Origin: Litchfieldia stipae
GTDB taxonomy: Bacteria > Bacillota > Bacilli > Bacillales > Bacillaceae_L
DNA: 64,000 nt
Direction of reading: 5' to 3'
Assembly: GCF_014837155.1 (NCBI RefSeq)
Contig: NZ_JACYHA010000018.1
Coordinates: forward strand, 1 to 64,000
The stretch's first letter is position 1, and the number at the start of each line of letters is the position of its first letter. The position numbers and the translations under genes were made by a program. The notes beneath the pieces were generated by a model. That model was not told the origin of the DNA. It did not search any database and worked only from the letters and a program-made list of their open reading frames with translations. Of this stretch, positions 27,801 to 35,530 are shown piece after piece.

Positions 27801-30607
27801 ATAGAGAAAATATCGTTGTTATTCTAGCAGGCTATGAAAAAGAGATGAAAGAGTTCTTAAAAACAAATACAGGGCTAAAATCAAGATTTCCAATCACCGT
27901 TGATTTTAAAGATTACAAAGCATCAGAGCTTGTTGAGATTGGGGCAAAAATGGTTGCAGGTACAGGCTATCTATTACCACAGGAAGCCAAGGAAGCGTTA
28001 GCAGTTCGAATTGAATCTGAGACCCAGCTTTCATCAGCTGAATCTGGGAATGGAAGAATGGTCCGAAATATTATTGAGGAAGCGATTAGAAGGCAATCTG
28101 ATAGAATTGCAACCGAAGAAAGTGCGGAGCATGATTTCTTAGTAACCTTCGCACCTTCAGATTTTATTATCGATAAGCGGAAGAAAGGTTTCGAACTTGA
28201 AAAAGAACTCAAAAGAATCATTGGATTACAAGAAGTGAAGGACTTTGTTCGGCAGCTTGAGAAGCAAATCATTGCCCAACAACTACGCTATAGTGCGGGG
28301 TATAAAGAAAAGACGACACAAAATTTAAATATGATCTTTACTGGAAACCCAGGTACAGGAAAAACAACAGTTGCTCGAGTTGTGGGTGACCTTTTAAAGG
28401 ATATGGGTGTTTTAAAAACAGGTAAAATGGTAGAGGTCGACCGTGGTGATTTAGTTGCATCCTATGCTGGTCAAACGCCTGAAAAGGTAAAAGAGGTATT
28501 TATGTCTGCACTTGGGGGGATTTTATTTATCGATGAAGCATATGCCTTAAGTACTGATAGTTTCGGAAAAGAAGCAATCGATACGTTGGTGAAGCTTACA
28601 GAGGACCACAAGGGAAATGTAATTGTAATCTTAGCGGGTTATGAAAAAGAGATGAAGGAATTCCTAAAAACAAATTCAGGTCTGAAGTCTCGTTTTCCAA
28701 TTAACATCAACTTCGCTGATTACTCAGCGAGTGAATTAGTCGAAATTGGTGAGAAAATGGTTTCGGATTTAAATTATACTTTACCTCTTGAAGCGAAAGA
28801 GGCTTTAGTGAAACGAATTGAAAATGAAGTCCAACTATCTTCCGCTGAATCAGGAAATGGACGAATGGTTCGGAATATTTTCGAGGAAGCAATCAGAAGG
28901 CAATCTGAGAGAATTTCGACTGGTTCCTATGAAGAGTCTGAAATGCTTGTAACTTTTGAGCCATCAGATTTTCTAGTGGAAAACCGAGACAAGAAATTTA
29001 AACTTGAAAAGGAACTTGGTAAAATTATTGGATTACATGAGGTGAAAGAATTTGTACGTTCCCTTGAAAAACAACTTCTTGCACAGAAACTTCGTCAAAG
29101 CGCAGGGATTAAGACAGTAACGACACAAAGCTTAAACATGATTTTTACAGGTAATCCAGGAACCGGAAAGACGACGGTTGCTCGAGTAGTTGGGGAATTG
29201 TTAAAGAAAATGGGCGTGTTAAAAACAGGTAAGATGGTAGAGGTTGACCGAGGTGACCTAGTAGCTTCTTACGCAGGCCAAACACCTGAAAAGGTCAAAG
29301 AGGTATTTATGTCTGCATTAGGTGGAATTCTTTTCATTGATGAATCTTATGCACTTAGTACAGATAGTATGGGGAAAGAGGCCATTGATACGTTAGTGAG
29401 GCTAATTGAGGACCACAGGGATAGTGTTATCGTAATATTAGCAGGCTATGAAAAAGATATGAGAGACTTCTTAAAAACCAATTCGGGGCTAAAATCACGT
29501 TTTCCAATTAACATCAACTTCCCTGATTATACGATCAGTGAATTGTTAGCAATTGCAAAGTTGATGACCACGAAGGAAGGATACACGTTAACAGAGCCAT
29601 CGCTAGATGCTTTATCACAGCTCCTTCAAAGGGAAATAAAACGATCAAAAGCAGATGCGGGAAATGGTAGGCTTGTCAGAAATGTTCTCGAAGAAGCTCT
29701 TCGTAAACAATCTGGCCGAATTGTAACCGAAGGTATTTTAGAGAAAGATGAGATCGTTAAATTGCTTCCTGAGGATTTCATCAATGAGCAAAATGGGAAG
29801 GAAGATTTCAATCTAGATGAAAATCTACAATCCATTATCGGCCTTAATGAAGTTAAAGATTTCATACGAAGTTTACAAGCACAAATTAGTATTCAACAAA
29901 AGCGAAAAAGTTTAGGATTACCAGTTGATGAAGGTGCTGCACTCCATATGATTTTTACGGGGAACCCGGGAACTGGGAAAACGACGGTTTCTAGAATTGT
30001 AGCAGACTTGCTGTACAACTTAGGTATATTACCAAGTAATAAGTTGATTGAAGTTGATCGTTCTGGTCTAGTTGCTGGCTATGTTGGACAGACTTCGATT
30101 AAAACACAGGAGAAAATTCAAGAAGCTTTGGGCGGAGTATTGTTTATAGATGAAGCCTATTCACTTGCTCAAGATGCTGGTTCTTCCAATGGTTATGGCC
30201 AAGAGGCGATTGATACGCTATTAAAGGCAATGGAAGATTACCGTGAAGATCTAATTGTTATTCTAGCAGGGTATACAAATGAAATGGAAGAATTTCTCGA
30301 CACTAATCCAGGATTACGCTCACGAATTCCACATATTATCGAATTTAAGGACTATACAGTGTATGAGTTAATGCAAATCGGTGAATTGTTGTTTAAAGGT
30401 AAAGGATACACAGTGACAGAAGCTGCCAAGTCCAAAATAAAAAACAAAATAGATCTTGCTTTGCAGGAAGACCATTTTGGCAATGGAAGATTTATGCGTA
30501 ATGTTTACGAAGAAACAATTAGAAGACAAGCAGTTCGATTACAGAATAAGCTTGAATTAACTGTAGAAGACTTATCTACAATTGAAGAAGAAGACATCAA
30601 TTTGTGA
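24803..30607 (+). CDS. Giant TPR protein with six AAA modules, five of CbxX/CfqX type (island gene 8)
   Basis: The protein has 1934 residues. About residues 1-215 are TPR repeats and 225-275 a polar linker. Residues about 280-575 look like a ClpB/ClpA second-type AAA module starting YILGQEDFVEQL, but Walker A is degenerate (GQKGTGIAKS at 323) while IIIDNVDK stands in for Walker B. Five intact modules follow with GNPGTGKTT at residues 637, 912, 1181, 1450 and 1720, a period of 269-275. Each has EVDR..LV..YVG/AGQT, a LFIDEAY or LFIDESY Walker B, ILAGY..EM and GNGR-(M/L)-(V/A/M)RN. CbxX/CfqX AAA proteins (CbbX, SpoVK, EccA) act as homohexameric remodelers. Six linked modules could make one ring. 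TAGGAGG precedes the ATG. Confidence 0.9.
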   Translation: MTSKNLYNKEEFLAFKSLFESNVHSGQLSQALIQIESLLSQYPDHPGMFYLAGLLYVHDQDYGKAKRYFEKALTLDANNCEYMTYFGIACVETEDLAKAETLLKDAYQLDPNSITILIGISKLYLKKGDFVQSKSYLLNAVEREPTSFDAHFLLGQTYLEENQDIETALIHFEKALKLGKNDELEYNYASALAKAGKKDQAVKYCKKFLIKNPNSSYAYKFRELMMNITRIHTKQQKTQETSSKNETNMNTKTDINSNYETNKKQVNNEVDKYQKVLKDAKQRLNQYILGQEDFVEQLCNGYMRSFVYKRPDISLKNTIFVSGQKGTGIAKSIRFLTAIMYEYNLYKNADIHYIDISSSKGASDVESTFLSDIYKGLSSKAEVIIIDNVDKCSPEIVSKLSEIIIHGKLKLKDRYVFNANWQMLEKTYSSLAQNAIDTLEMDDKLIILSSDKDFRDVRTIFPSTALEKIKDIAQTSVISPEILEKIAEKYIKKYQKRISDKLQLNIRISTDVTSFIVGKANPMIGVHGIKGYIEEDIYQSITELRMLGKLQPGITYKLVAAEDDLILDDEIKKITVTKKKANEQNLDAVKEELGKVIGLKPVKERIFQLEEFLALQKIRQSRGAKVTRLSMNFIFTGNPGTGKTTIARLVSKYLKALGYLSSGHLVEVDRGKLVAEYVGQTAPKTQAVIESAKGGVLFIDEAYSLARGGDSDFGKEAIDALVKGMEDFRDDMVVVLAGYKEEMEGFLKTNPGLRSRFNNLIDFPDYSSEELLEIAEVIAKSEGYTIEEDSKEGLIEEFTRKQIPGKNDSGNGRLARNVVEQAIAAQSARILKTMDPTNPIGDEELNLLTMADLGLDKVNDFDLEAELDKIVGLGEVKQFMKTMERQLVAQKKRKAVGINSSIKQSLNMIFTGNPGTGKTTVARLLGNMMKEMGALKSGHFVEVDRGDLVGEYVGKTAPKTKDKFMSALGGILFIDEAYALAADSYGQEAIDTIVKLMEDHRENIVVILAGYEKEMKEFLKTNTGLKSRFPITVDFKDYKASELVEIGAKMVAGTGYLLPQEAKEALAVRIESETQLSSAESGNGRMVRNIIEEAIRRQSDRIATEESAEHDFLVTFAPSDFIIDKRKKGFELEKELKRIIGLQEVKDFVRQLEKQIIAQQLRYSAGYKEKTTQNLNMIFTGNPGTGKTTVARVVGDLLKDMGVLKTGKMVEVDRGDLVASYAGQTPEKVKEVFMSALGGILFIDEAYALSTDSFGKEAIDTLVKLTEDHKGNVIVILAGYEKEMKEFLKTNSGLKSRFPININFADYSASELVEIGEKMVSDLNYTLPLEAKEALVKRIENEVQLSSAESGNGRMVRNIFEEAIRRQSERISTGSYEESEMLVTFEPSDFLVENRDKKFKLEKELGKIIGLHEVKEFVRSLEKQLLAQKLRQSAGIKTVTTQSLNMIFTGNPGTGKTTVARVVGELLKKMGVLKTGKMVEVDRGDLVASYAGQTPEKVKEVFMSALGGILFIDESYALSTDSMGKEAIDTLVRLIEDHRDSVIVILAGYEKDMRDFLKTNSGLKSRFPININFPDYTISELLAIAKLMTTKEGYTLTEPSLDALSQLLQREIKRSKADAGNGRLVRNVLEEALRKQSGRIVTEGILEKDEIVKLLPEDFINEQNGKEDFNLDENLQSIIGLNEVKDFIRSLQAQISIQQKRKSLGLPVDEGAALHMIFTGNPGTGKTTVSRIVADLLYNLGILPSNKLIEVDRSGLVAGYVGQTSIKTQEKIQEALGGVLFIDEAYSLAQDAGSSNGYGQEAIDTLLKAMEDYREDLIVILAGYTNEMEEFLDTNPGLRSRIPHIIEFKDYTVYELMQIGELLFKGKGYTVTEAAKSKIKNKIDLALQEDHFGNGRFMRNVYEETIRRQAVRLQNKLELTVEDLSTIEEEDINL

Positions 30608-30879
30608 TGATAAGGAATATCTTAATAGATTAAGTGGGAAACAGATATCAAAATATTAGATATTTCTATTTGAATCACAGTTCAAAATATGCGGCGTTAT
30701 TTAAAAGTTTTAAACAATAATGCAGGGAGTATCCCATGCGAGAAGTTCCTGCTACTGTAGAATTAAATGTGAGCAAAATGATTTACAACATAAATGTCAA
30801 ATTGTAATTTGTTGATTATGAGGCCTAGTAACTAGTGGGAAATCTTTAGGTTGAAGCCCTGTGACAAAGTAACTATTAT

Positions 30880-30930
30880 AAAGAGTGTGAGCTTTTACAA
30901 CAAGTTTAAGCTATTACACTCTCTTGCTTT
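30880..30930 (+). terminator. Probable terminator at the island's right end
   Basis: AGAGTGT and GCTT pair with AAGC and ACACTCT around a long loop, followed by a T-rich stretch. It lies just before the right direct repeat. Confidence 0.55.
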
Positions 30931-30933
30931 TAC

Positions 30934-30971
30934 GGGCGGCATGATGTAATCTGCCCCTTGAACCCTTGATA
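30934..30971 (+). repeat. Right 38-bp direct repeat (second copy of groEL 3' end)
   Basis: Identical to 12422-12459. It includes the GGCATGATGTAA end of groEL, but no groEL frame precedes it. A groEL-type terminator hairpin follows, so this is probably the original downstream flank of groEL. Confidence 0.8.
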
Positions 30972-30998
30972 TGACTGGGTTTGTTGGTAAGATAAATT

Positions 30999-31046
30999 AA
31001 AAGAAGCTTTTCATAGTTCATTGAACTTTTGAGAGGCTTCTTTTTT
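30999..31046 (+). terminator. groEL-type terminator (right copy)
   Basis: AAAAGAAGC pairs with GGCTTCTTTT and six T follow. It resembles the hairpin at 12508-12556 in arms and loop but has diverged. Confidence 0.7.
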
Positions 31047-31165
31047 AATTATATAGAAGTTATCTAGTAATATTTAAGAAGACATAATCAAGACTACTTC
31101 TGTTTAGTCTTTTTTTCGTGATATGATAGAATCATGTTACCAATACTTTAGGAGAATTGATATGT

Positions 31166-31774
31166 ATGGCACCGTTAAATGAAGATCAATTAGAAAATAT
31201 TCGAAATGAACGTAAGATACAAATTATGAGAGCTGCGCTTAAAACGTTTGCAGAGAATGGGATTAAATTAACAAAGATTAGTTTAATCGCACAGGAAGCG
31301 GGAATTAGTCACGGATTAGTTTATCACTATTTCAAATCAAAGGAAGAAGTGTTATACGAGAGCCTTGAATGGGCTGTGGAATTAAATGAAACACGTAAAT
31401 ATCTTAATGAGCTTTCAGCGAAGGCAGTGTCACCCATAGAAAAAGTACGACAATTTACGAAGTTTGCCCTTTCATCTAGTAAGTCAGAAAGTAGTAATAT
31501 ATTTCGTGTGATTCAACACTTAGAAAATACGGACGGCATTCCTAGCCATATACTCGATTTCACCAAAAATGTAGGAATGATGTATATTGAATTTTTTATT
31601 CCTATTTTTATAGAAGGACAAGAAGCGGGTGAAATTATTCAGGGGGACCCTGAAGAACTAGTCGGATTATTTCTAACCATTATTTCTGGTGTGATGGCTG
31701 ATGATCCTGATTGGTGGCGTGAAAATATGGACCGAAAAATCGACATTTTTATGAGAATGATTACGACACGTTAA
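31166..31774 (+). CDS. TetR/AcrR-family regulator of the ABC efflux pair
   Basis: The 202-residue protein has an N-terminal TetR helix-turn-helix (IMRAALKTFAENGIKLTKISLIAQEAGISHGLVYHYFKSKEEVL) and a helical ligand domain. ATG 31166 was chosen behind AGGAGA; a TTG at 31157 lies too close to that site. The gene sits directly before an ABC-2 efflux pair, with tandem operator-like repeats between, so it most likely represses that pair. Confidence 0.87.
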   Translation: MAPLNEDQLENIRNERKIQIMRAALKTFAENGIKLTKISLIAQEAGISHGLVYHYFKSKEEVLYESLEWAVELNETRKYLNELSAKAVSPIEKVRQFTKFALSSSKSESSNIFRVIQHLENTDGIPSHILDFTKNVGMMYIEFFIPIFIEGQEAGEIIQGDPEELVGLFLTIISGVMADDPDWWRENMDRKIDIFMRMITTR

Positions 31775-31817
31775 TCTCATTCATACCTCTCCTCCTTTTT
31801 TTTGTCAAAATTATTTG

Positions 31818-31915
31818 TTGACGAGTGAGGAGATTTATTATATTTTTAAATTGACTGGTTTAGTCAATCAAAAACCAGTCATCATTTTTATCTATGTATT
31901 GACTGACTGAATCAA
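31818..31915 (+). promoter_or_regulatory. Promoter and twin operator-like sites of the ABC pair
   Basis: A possible promoter is TTGACG at 31818 and TATTTT at 31841 (17-bp spacer). Downstream are two 17-bp sites of the same form: TTGACTGGTTTAGTCAA (31851-31867, perfect 6-bp arms) and TTGACTGACTGAATCAA (31899-31915), 48 bp apart. They lie where a bound TetR dimer would block transcription. Confidence 0.6.
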
Positions 31916-31934
31916 TCAAAAAAGGGGTGGAGTG

Positions 31935-32876
31935 ATGAAAGAGAACATTATTTCTGTTCGTAATCTGAAGAAGTCCTATGGGAAGCACTTAGTTTTAGAT
32001 AATTTGAATCTCGAGGTGACACGAGGATCTATTTTTGCATTGCTAGGTGAGAATGGTGCTGGTAAGACGACCACAGTGCGCATCTTATCAACATTAATTC
32101 AGGCTGATAGCGGCTCAGCTTTGATTGCAGGATATGATGTGCATCGCGAATCTAAATCAGTGAAACAAACCATTAGTCTAACTGGGCAGTATGCAGCAGT
32201 GGATGAATTGTTGACGGGAGAAGAAAACCTCTTGATGATGGGACGTCTAAATCACTTGAGCGGCCATTTAGTGAAAAAGCGGGCAATTGAACTACTTGAA
32301 CTATTTGAGTTAACAAATGCAGCCAAGAAACAAGTAAAGACTTATTCTGGTGGAATGCGCCGAAGACTTGATATTGCTATTAGTCTACTAGCCTCTCCGC
32401 AAGTTATTTTCTTAGATGAACCAACAACGGGACTTGATCCACGTAGTCGGAGAAACATGTGGGATCTGATTAGACAACTTGCAAAGAGTGGAGTGACCAT
32501 TTTCTTAACGACACAATATTTGGAAGAGGCAGATCAACTTGCAGATAAGATTGCTGTCATCAATGGAGGAAAGATTGTAGAAGAAGGAACTGCTGATGAA
32601 CTAAAAAGCTTGATCGGTGACGAGAAGATAGAATTAACCTTTGATGATTTGAGTTCATGCCAGCTTGCTCTAACGCTTTTACAAGGTCAAATAAATGAAA
32701 GTGAGCGAATGATCTCAATTAATACCTGTTCTATAGGAAGTTTGCGTCAACTACTTAACACACTCTATGAACACGGCTTAGAGCCTAGCTCCATCGACTT
32801 CCGAAAACCAACGCTTGATGATGTATTTATGGATGTAACAAGCAGAAAAAGAAAGGGGAAATCTGCCAATGCGTAA
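31935..32876 (+). CDS. ABC transporter ATP-binding protein (DrrA-like)
   Basis: The 313-residue protein has Walker A GENGAGKTT, signature YSGGMRRRLD, Walker B VIFLDEPTTGLD and the C-terminal extension typical of daunorubicin-resistance (DrrA) ATPases. It probably powers efflux of a drug or lipid with the permease that overlaps it by 8 bp. ATG 31935 suits the GGGGTGG site better than the GTG just upstream. Confidence 0.88.
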   Translation: MKENIISVRNLKKSYGKHLVLDNLNLEVTRGSIFALLGENGAGKTTTVRILSTLIQADSGSALIAGYDVHRESKSVKQTISLTGQYAAVDELLTGEENLLMMGRLNHLSGHLVKKRAIELLELFELTNAAKKQVKTYSGGMRRRLDIAISLLASPQVIFLDEPTTGLDPRSRRNMWDLIRQLAKSGVTIFLTTQYLEEADQLADKIAVINGGKIVEEGTADELKSLIGDEKIELTFDDLSSCQLALTLLQGQINESERMISINTCSIGSLRQLLNTLYEHGLEPSSIDFRKPTLDDVFMDVTSRKRKGKSANA

Positions 32877-33642
32877 ATCAAAGTTTTATTGGGCTTTATC
32901 AGATGGTTGGACAATGTCGCATCGTAGCTTAAAGCATATTTTCCGTGAGCCAGAGTCCCTATTAATGGCTATCGGACTACCAGTTGCCATTATGGTTATG
33001 TTTGTTTATATTTTTGGAGGAGCGATTCAGACGGGGACAGAGTATGTAAATTATGTTGTTCCTGGAGTCATTATCACGTGTGCAGGATTTGGCAGTTCGC
33101 TAATAGCCATAAGTGTAACGCAGGATATGGTTGGTGGATTGTTTGAACGTCTTCGAAGTATGCCTCTCCTACCTTCTTCATTAATGGTTGGTCATGTAAC
33201 AGCAGGGTTCATTCGTAATGCAATGGCTACAACGATTATCTTTCTTGTTGCCATCCTCATTGGATTCCAGCCGAATGCGGGATTCATAGAGTGGCTTGGT
33301 ATAATTGGGCTCTTGTCTTTATTTATGTTATCACTTAATTGGCTGTTTGTAGCGATGGGGTTAATGGCAAAAAGTGTGGAAACAGCAAACGCTGTAACCT
33401 TCCCGATGTTATTCCTCCCATATGTTAGTAGTGCCTTTGTGCCTACAGAGACAATGCCTAGCTGGCTACATACCTTTGCAGAAAACCAACCAATGACTCC
33501 ACTTATAGAATCAATTCGTGGCCTACTTATTGGAACACCTATTGGTAACAATCTCCTGTTAACCATTCTTTGGTTCGGTTCTCTATTGATTATAAGTTTT
33601 ATCATTTCTATCGTCATTTTCAAGCGAAAGAAAAAACAGTAA
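32869..33642 (+). CDS. ABC-2 type permease (DrrB-like)
   Basis: The 257-residue membrane protein has six hydrophobic segments and a basic C-terminal tail. The order ATPase then permease under a TetR gene matches drug-efflux operons. It overlaps the ATPase gene and is followed by a bidirectional terminator. Confidence 0.86.
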   Translation: MRKSKFYWALSDGWTMSHRSLKHIFREPESLLMAIGLPVAIMVMFVYIFGGAIQTGTEYVNYVVPGVIITCAGFGSSLIAISVTQDMVGGLFERLRSMPLLPSSLMVGHVTAGFIRNAMATTIIFLVAILIGFQPNAGFIEWLGIIGLLSLFMLSLNWLFVAMGLMAKSVETANAVTFPMLFLPYVSSAFVPTETMPSWLHTFAENQPMTPLIESIRGLLIGTPIGNNLLLTILWFGSLLIISFIISIVIFKRKKKQ

Positions 33643-33706
33643 TTAGTTAAAAGGAAAGAAGTGGAGAACCAACGTTTAAGAAGGAAGCCAAACAATTGAA
33701 GCATCA

Positions 33707-33751
33707 AAAAGACCATAAGCCAAGTAGGTTGAATTAGGCTGATGGTCTTTT
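33707..33751. terminator. Bidirectional terminator
   Basis: AAAAGACCAT and AGCC pair with GGCT and ATGGTCTTTT. It lies between the ABC permease (plus strand) and the DUF2812 gene (minus strand). Confidence 0.85.
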
Positions 33752-33834
33752 CACTGAATGAACAGGTGGATGAAGACAGAACATCCAGATATCTCGATAA
33801 GAAAAAGTGGGAAGACGACATCTGCTTCCACCAA

Positions 33835-34371
33835 TTACTCAAAAAATAGTTGTTTTTTCTCCAAAGCCTTTTTCCGACGAAAGATTTTTATGATTGGAAT
33901 GGCAATTAGTATAGCCGCAAGGACATTTAGAATTCCGATATAGGGACTAATAAATACCTTTTCATTTTTATCCCAAAAAATACTTATGTTCGCATACCCC
34001 ATCCAAGCATTAACGATAAAGAGTAAGAGAAATATATTTAACACGCGCTTATAATAGGCAATCTTTGAATTAGAATCCGTATATAGTTCAAATGGCCCGT
34101 CGGAAGCAGCCTTCCTCATGTACACCCAACCACCAAATTCGTTAATGATTGTAATTCCACTATTCTTTAAAAATTCAAAGTAATCCTTTTTCTCATCCAC
34201 AGACAAATTAATAAATTCATTCCGATAAATAAAGGCACCGGGTTCACCTTCCTCAAATGTGAACCGTCCAAGGGAGAATTTCTTTAGATGCCAGCCTTGA
34301 GCGGCCATTTCATTTACCCATTTTTCTTCCTTTTCGTAATCAGCATAAAAACGATATTTTACTATCCTCAT
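33835..34371 (-). CDS. DUF2812 membrane protein
   Basis: The 178-residue protein has a soluble N-terminal domain with the family pattern YADYEKEEKWVNEMAAQGWHL and two membrane helices near the C-terminus, then a basic tail. DUF2812 genes commonly sit after a PadR regulator, as here; the start overlaps the padR stop by 4 bp (ATGA). The function is not known; membrane stress or antibiotic response is usually supposed. Confidence 0.82.
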   Translation of the reverse strand: MRIVKYRFYADYEKEEKWVNEMAAQGWHLKKFSLGRFTFEEGEPGAFIYRNEFINLSVDEKKDYFEFLKNSGITIINEFGGWVYMRKAASDGPFELYTDSNSKIAYYKRVLNIFLLLFIVNAWMGYANISIFWDKNEKVFISPYIGILNVLAAILIAIPIIKIFRRKKALEKKQLFFE

Positions 34372-34688
34372 TGCGTTCTCTCTCCCTTCGTAATTCCTAT
34401 GCCGTTATGATATAGCTCAAAAAGCCGTTTGATTTCAGATTCCACAATACATTTACCTGCATCTGTGATCACATATTCTTTTTTGCGCCCATCCTCATCC
34501 AATGGAATAATCCATTCTCTTTTAGTCAATGTTTTTATTGCTCCATAAATCGTTCCTGCTCCTAGCTCAACACGACCATTACTAAGTTCAGATACAAATT
34601 GCATGATTCCATACCCGTGCCTTGGTTCATACAAGGATAAAAGAATATAATATACACCCTCAGTTAACGGTGCCTTATCCTCCATCAT
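34368..34688 (-). CDS. PadR-family regulator
   Basis: The 106-residue protein has the PadR winged helix (YYILLSLYEPRHGYGIMQFV ... GTIYGAIKTLTKREWI) and a short dimer helix. It is the first gene of a two-gene unit with DUF2812, and dyads overlap its promoter, so autoregulation is likely. Confidence 0.9.
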   Translation of the reverse strand: MMEDKAPLTEGVYYILLSLYEPRHGYGIMQFVSELSNGRVELGAGTIYGAIKTLTKREWIIPLDEDGRKKEYVITDAGKCIVESEIKRLFELYHNGIGITKGERTQ

Positions 34689-34710
34689 TACACCACCTAT
34701 CGTGAGACGT

Positions 34711-34761
34711 TATATCGACTGTTGATACATATAATATATCAGCATCCGATATATCTGTCAA
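34711..34761 (-). promoter_or_regulatory. padR promoter with overlapping dyads
   Basis: On the minus strand TTGACA (34756-34761) and TATATT (34733-34738) are exactly 17 bp apart. A TGATA...TATCA dyad (34723-34741) covers the -10 region, and TATATCG/CGATATA arms flank it. These are good candidates for the PadR operator. Confidence 0.7.
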
Positions 34762-35069
34762 TCATACAATCGACTAAAAAATAGTAATTTGGATGCTGGA
34801 AAATTATGATTGTGCTAGTGCATCACTTAAAAGAAGTTGAATACCAGAAACTGGCAAGAAGTATGTAAAATATGGTGTTTCTAAAATCACACCTTGAAAC
34901 ATTCGGGTCCAAAGACCTAGCTTTACCTATCCACCTATCCTATTAAACTCGTTTATAGGTGGTTTTCCCTATATTATTATTATATAATCAATTTTTGTTG
35001 TGCCATTTATACATATAAGGTATATTCAAAAATCTTTTTAGATTAATACCATTTGAAAGGAGAATTGGT
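34762..35069. other. Intergenic stretch with one hairpin
   Basis: I see no gene in these 308 bp. CCACCTAT (34931) pairs with ATAGGTGG (34955) and TTTT follows, a terminator-like hairpin 104 bp before the next gene. The preceding 100 nt could be a leader, but I could not match it to a riboswitch class. Confidence 0.5.
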
Positions 35070-35429
35070 ATGGGAGTAATAGTAGATAAGAGAAAGTACA
35101 AAATGGAGATTGATGAAACAAATCGTGAAGTTCGTGTACAAGTACAAGGATTAATTAAAGAAAACGATGCTGCTGAGTATATGAAGGATTTAGAGGAGAC
35201 CATTAACAGGGTTACGAGAAATACGTTTGTTTTTGTAGTTGATGCAACAAATCAAACGACGACTCCTTCAAAAGTAGTTCCACAATTAGACCAAGCTTTG
35301 CAGTATTATATGATGTTAGGTTTTAAGAAATTAATACTAGTTAAGCCATCATCTAAAATCGCACAGGTTCAAATCCGTAATGCTTTAGAAAGAATTAAAT
35401 TCTCAGGTGAATATCTTGACCAATATTAA
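35070..35429 (+). CDS. Small STAS-like protein of unknown function
   Basis: The 119-residue protein has ATG behind AAAGGAG. Alternating beta and helix (KYKMEIDETNREVRVQVQGLI ... FVFVVDATNQTT ... FKKLILVKPSSKIAQVQ) suggests a STAS or anti-sigma-antagonist-like fold, with no obvious phosphorylated serine. It stands 101 bp before a chemoreceptor-type gene and may work with it. I cannot name the family firmly. Confidence 0.65.
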   Translation: MGVIVDKRKYKMEIDETNREVRVQVQGLIKENDAAEYMKDLEETINRVTRNTFVFVVDATNQTTTPSKVVPQLDQALQYYMMLGFKKLILVKPSSKIAQVQIRNALERIKFSGEYLDQY

Positions 35430-35530
35430 GTAAGTCACGTAATACATAACAATAACATGATCAACAAAACGGTATACATATGTTTTTAGACAGTAGAAAT
35501 TTAGGACTTAAGAGAATAGGTGATTACAAC

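Larger units (their letters stand above)
12460..30933 (+). mobile_element. Accessory island inserted at the 3' end of groEL
   Basis: The 18.5-kb segment lies between 38-bp direct repeats of the groEL 3' end, and all its genes point the same way as groEL. It holds seven genes of 95 to 1934 residues and one of 58. None belongs to the housekeeping order on the left. I see no integrase, transposase, relaxase or replication gene, so how it moved is open. Likely transcription units end at 14108, 21814, 24776 and about 30930. Confidence 0.7.

Noticed and set aside
24803-30607. Type VII secretion EccA component
   Set aside because: TPR plus CbxX-type AAA resembles EccA, but there is no EccC/YukB-type triple-ATPase, WXG100 or EccB/D-like gene nearby, and the six-module layout differs.
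34800-35069. Riboswitch upstream of the STAS-like gene
   Set aside because: A hairpin with TTTT is present, but I could not match the leader to any aptamer class.
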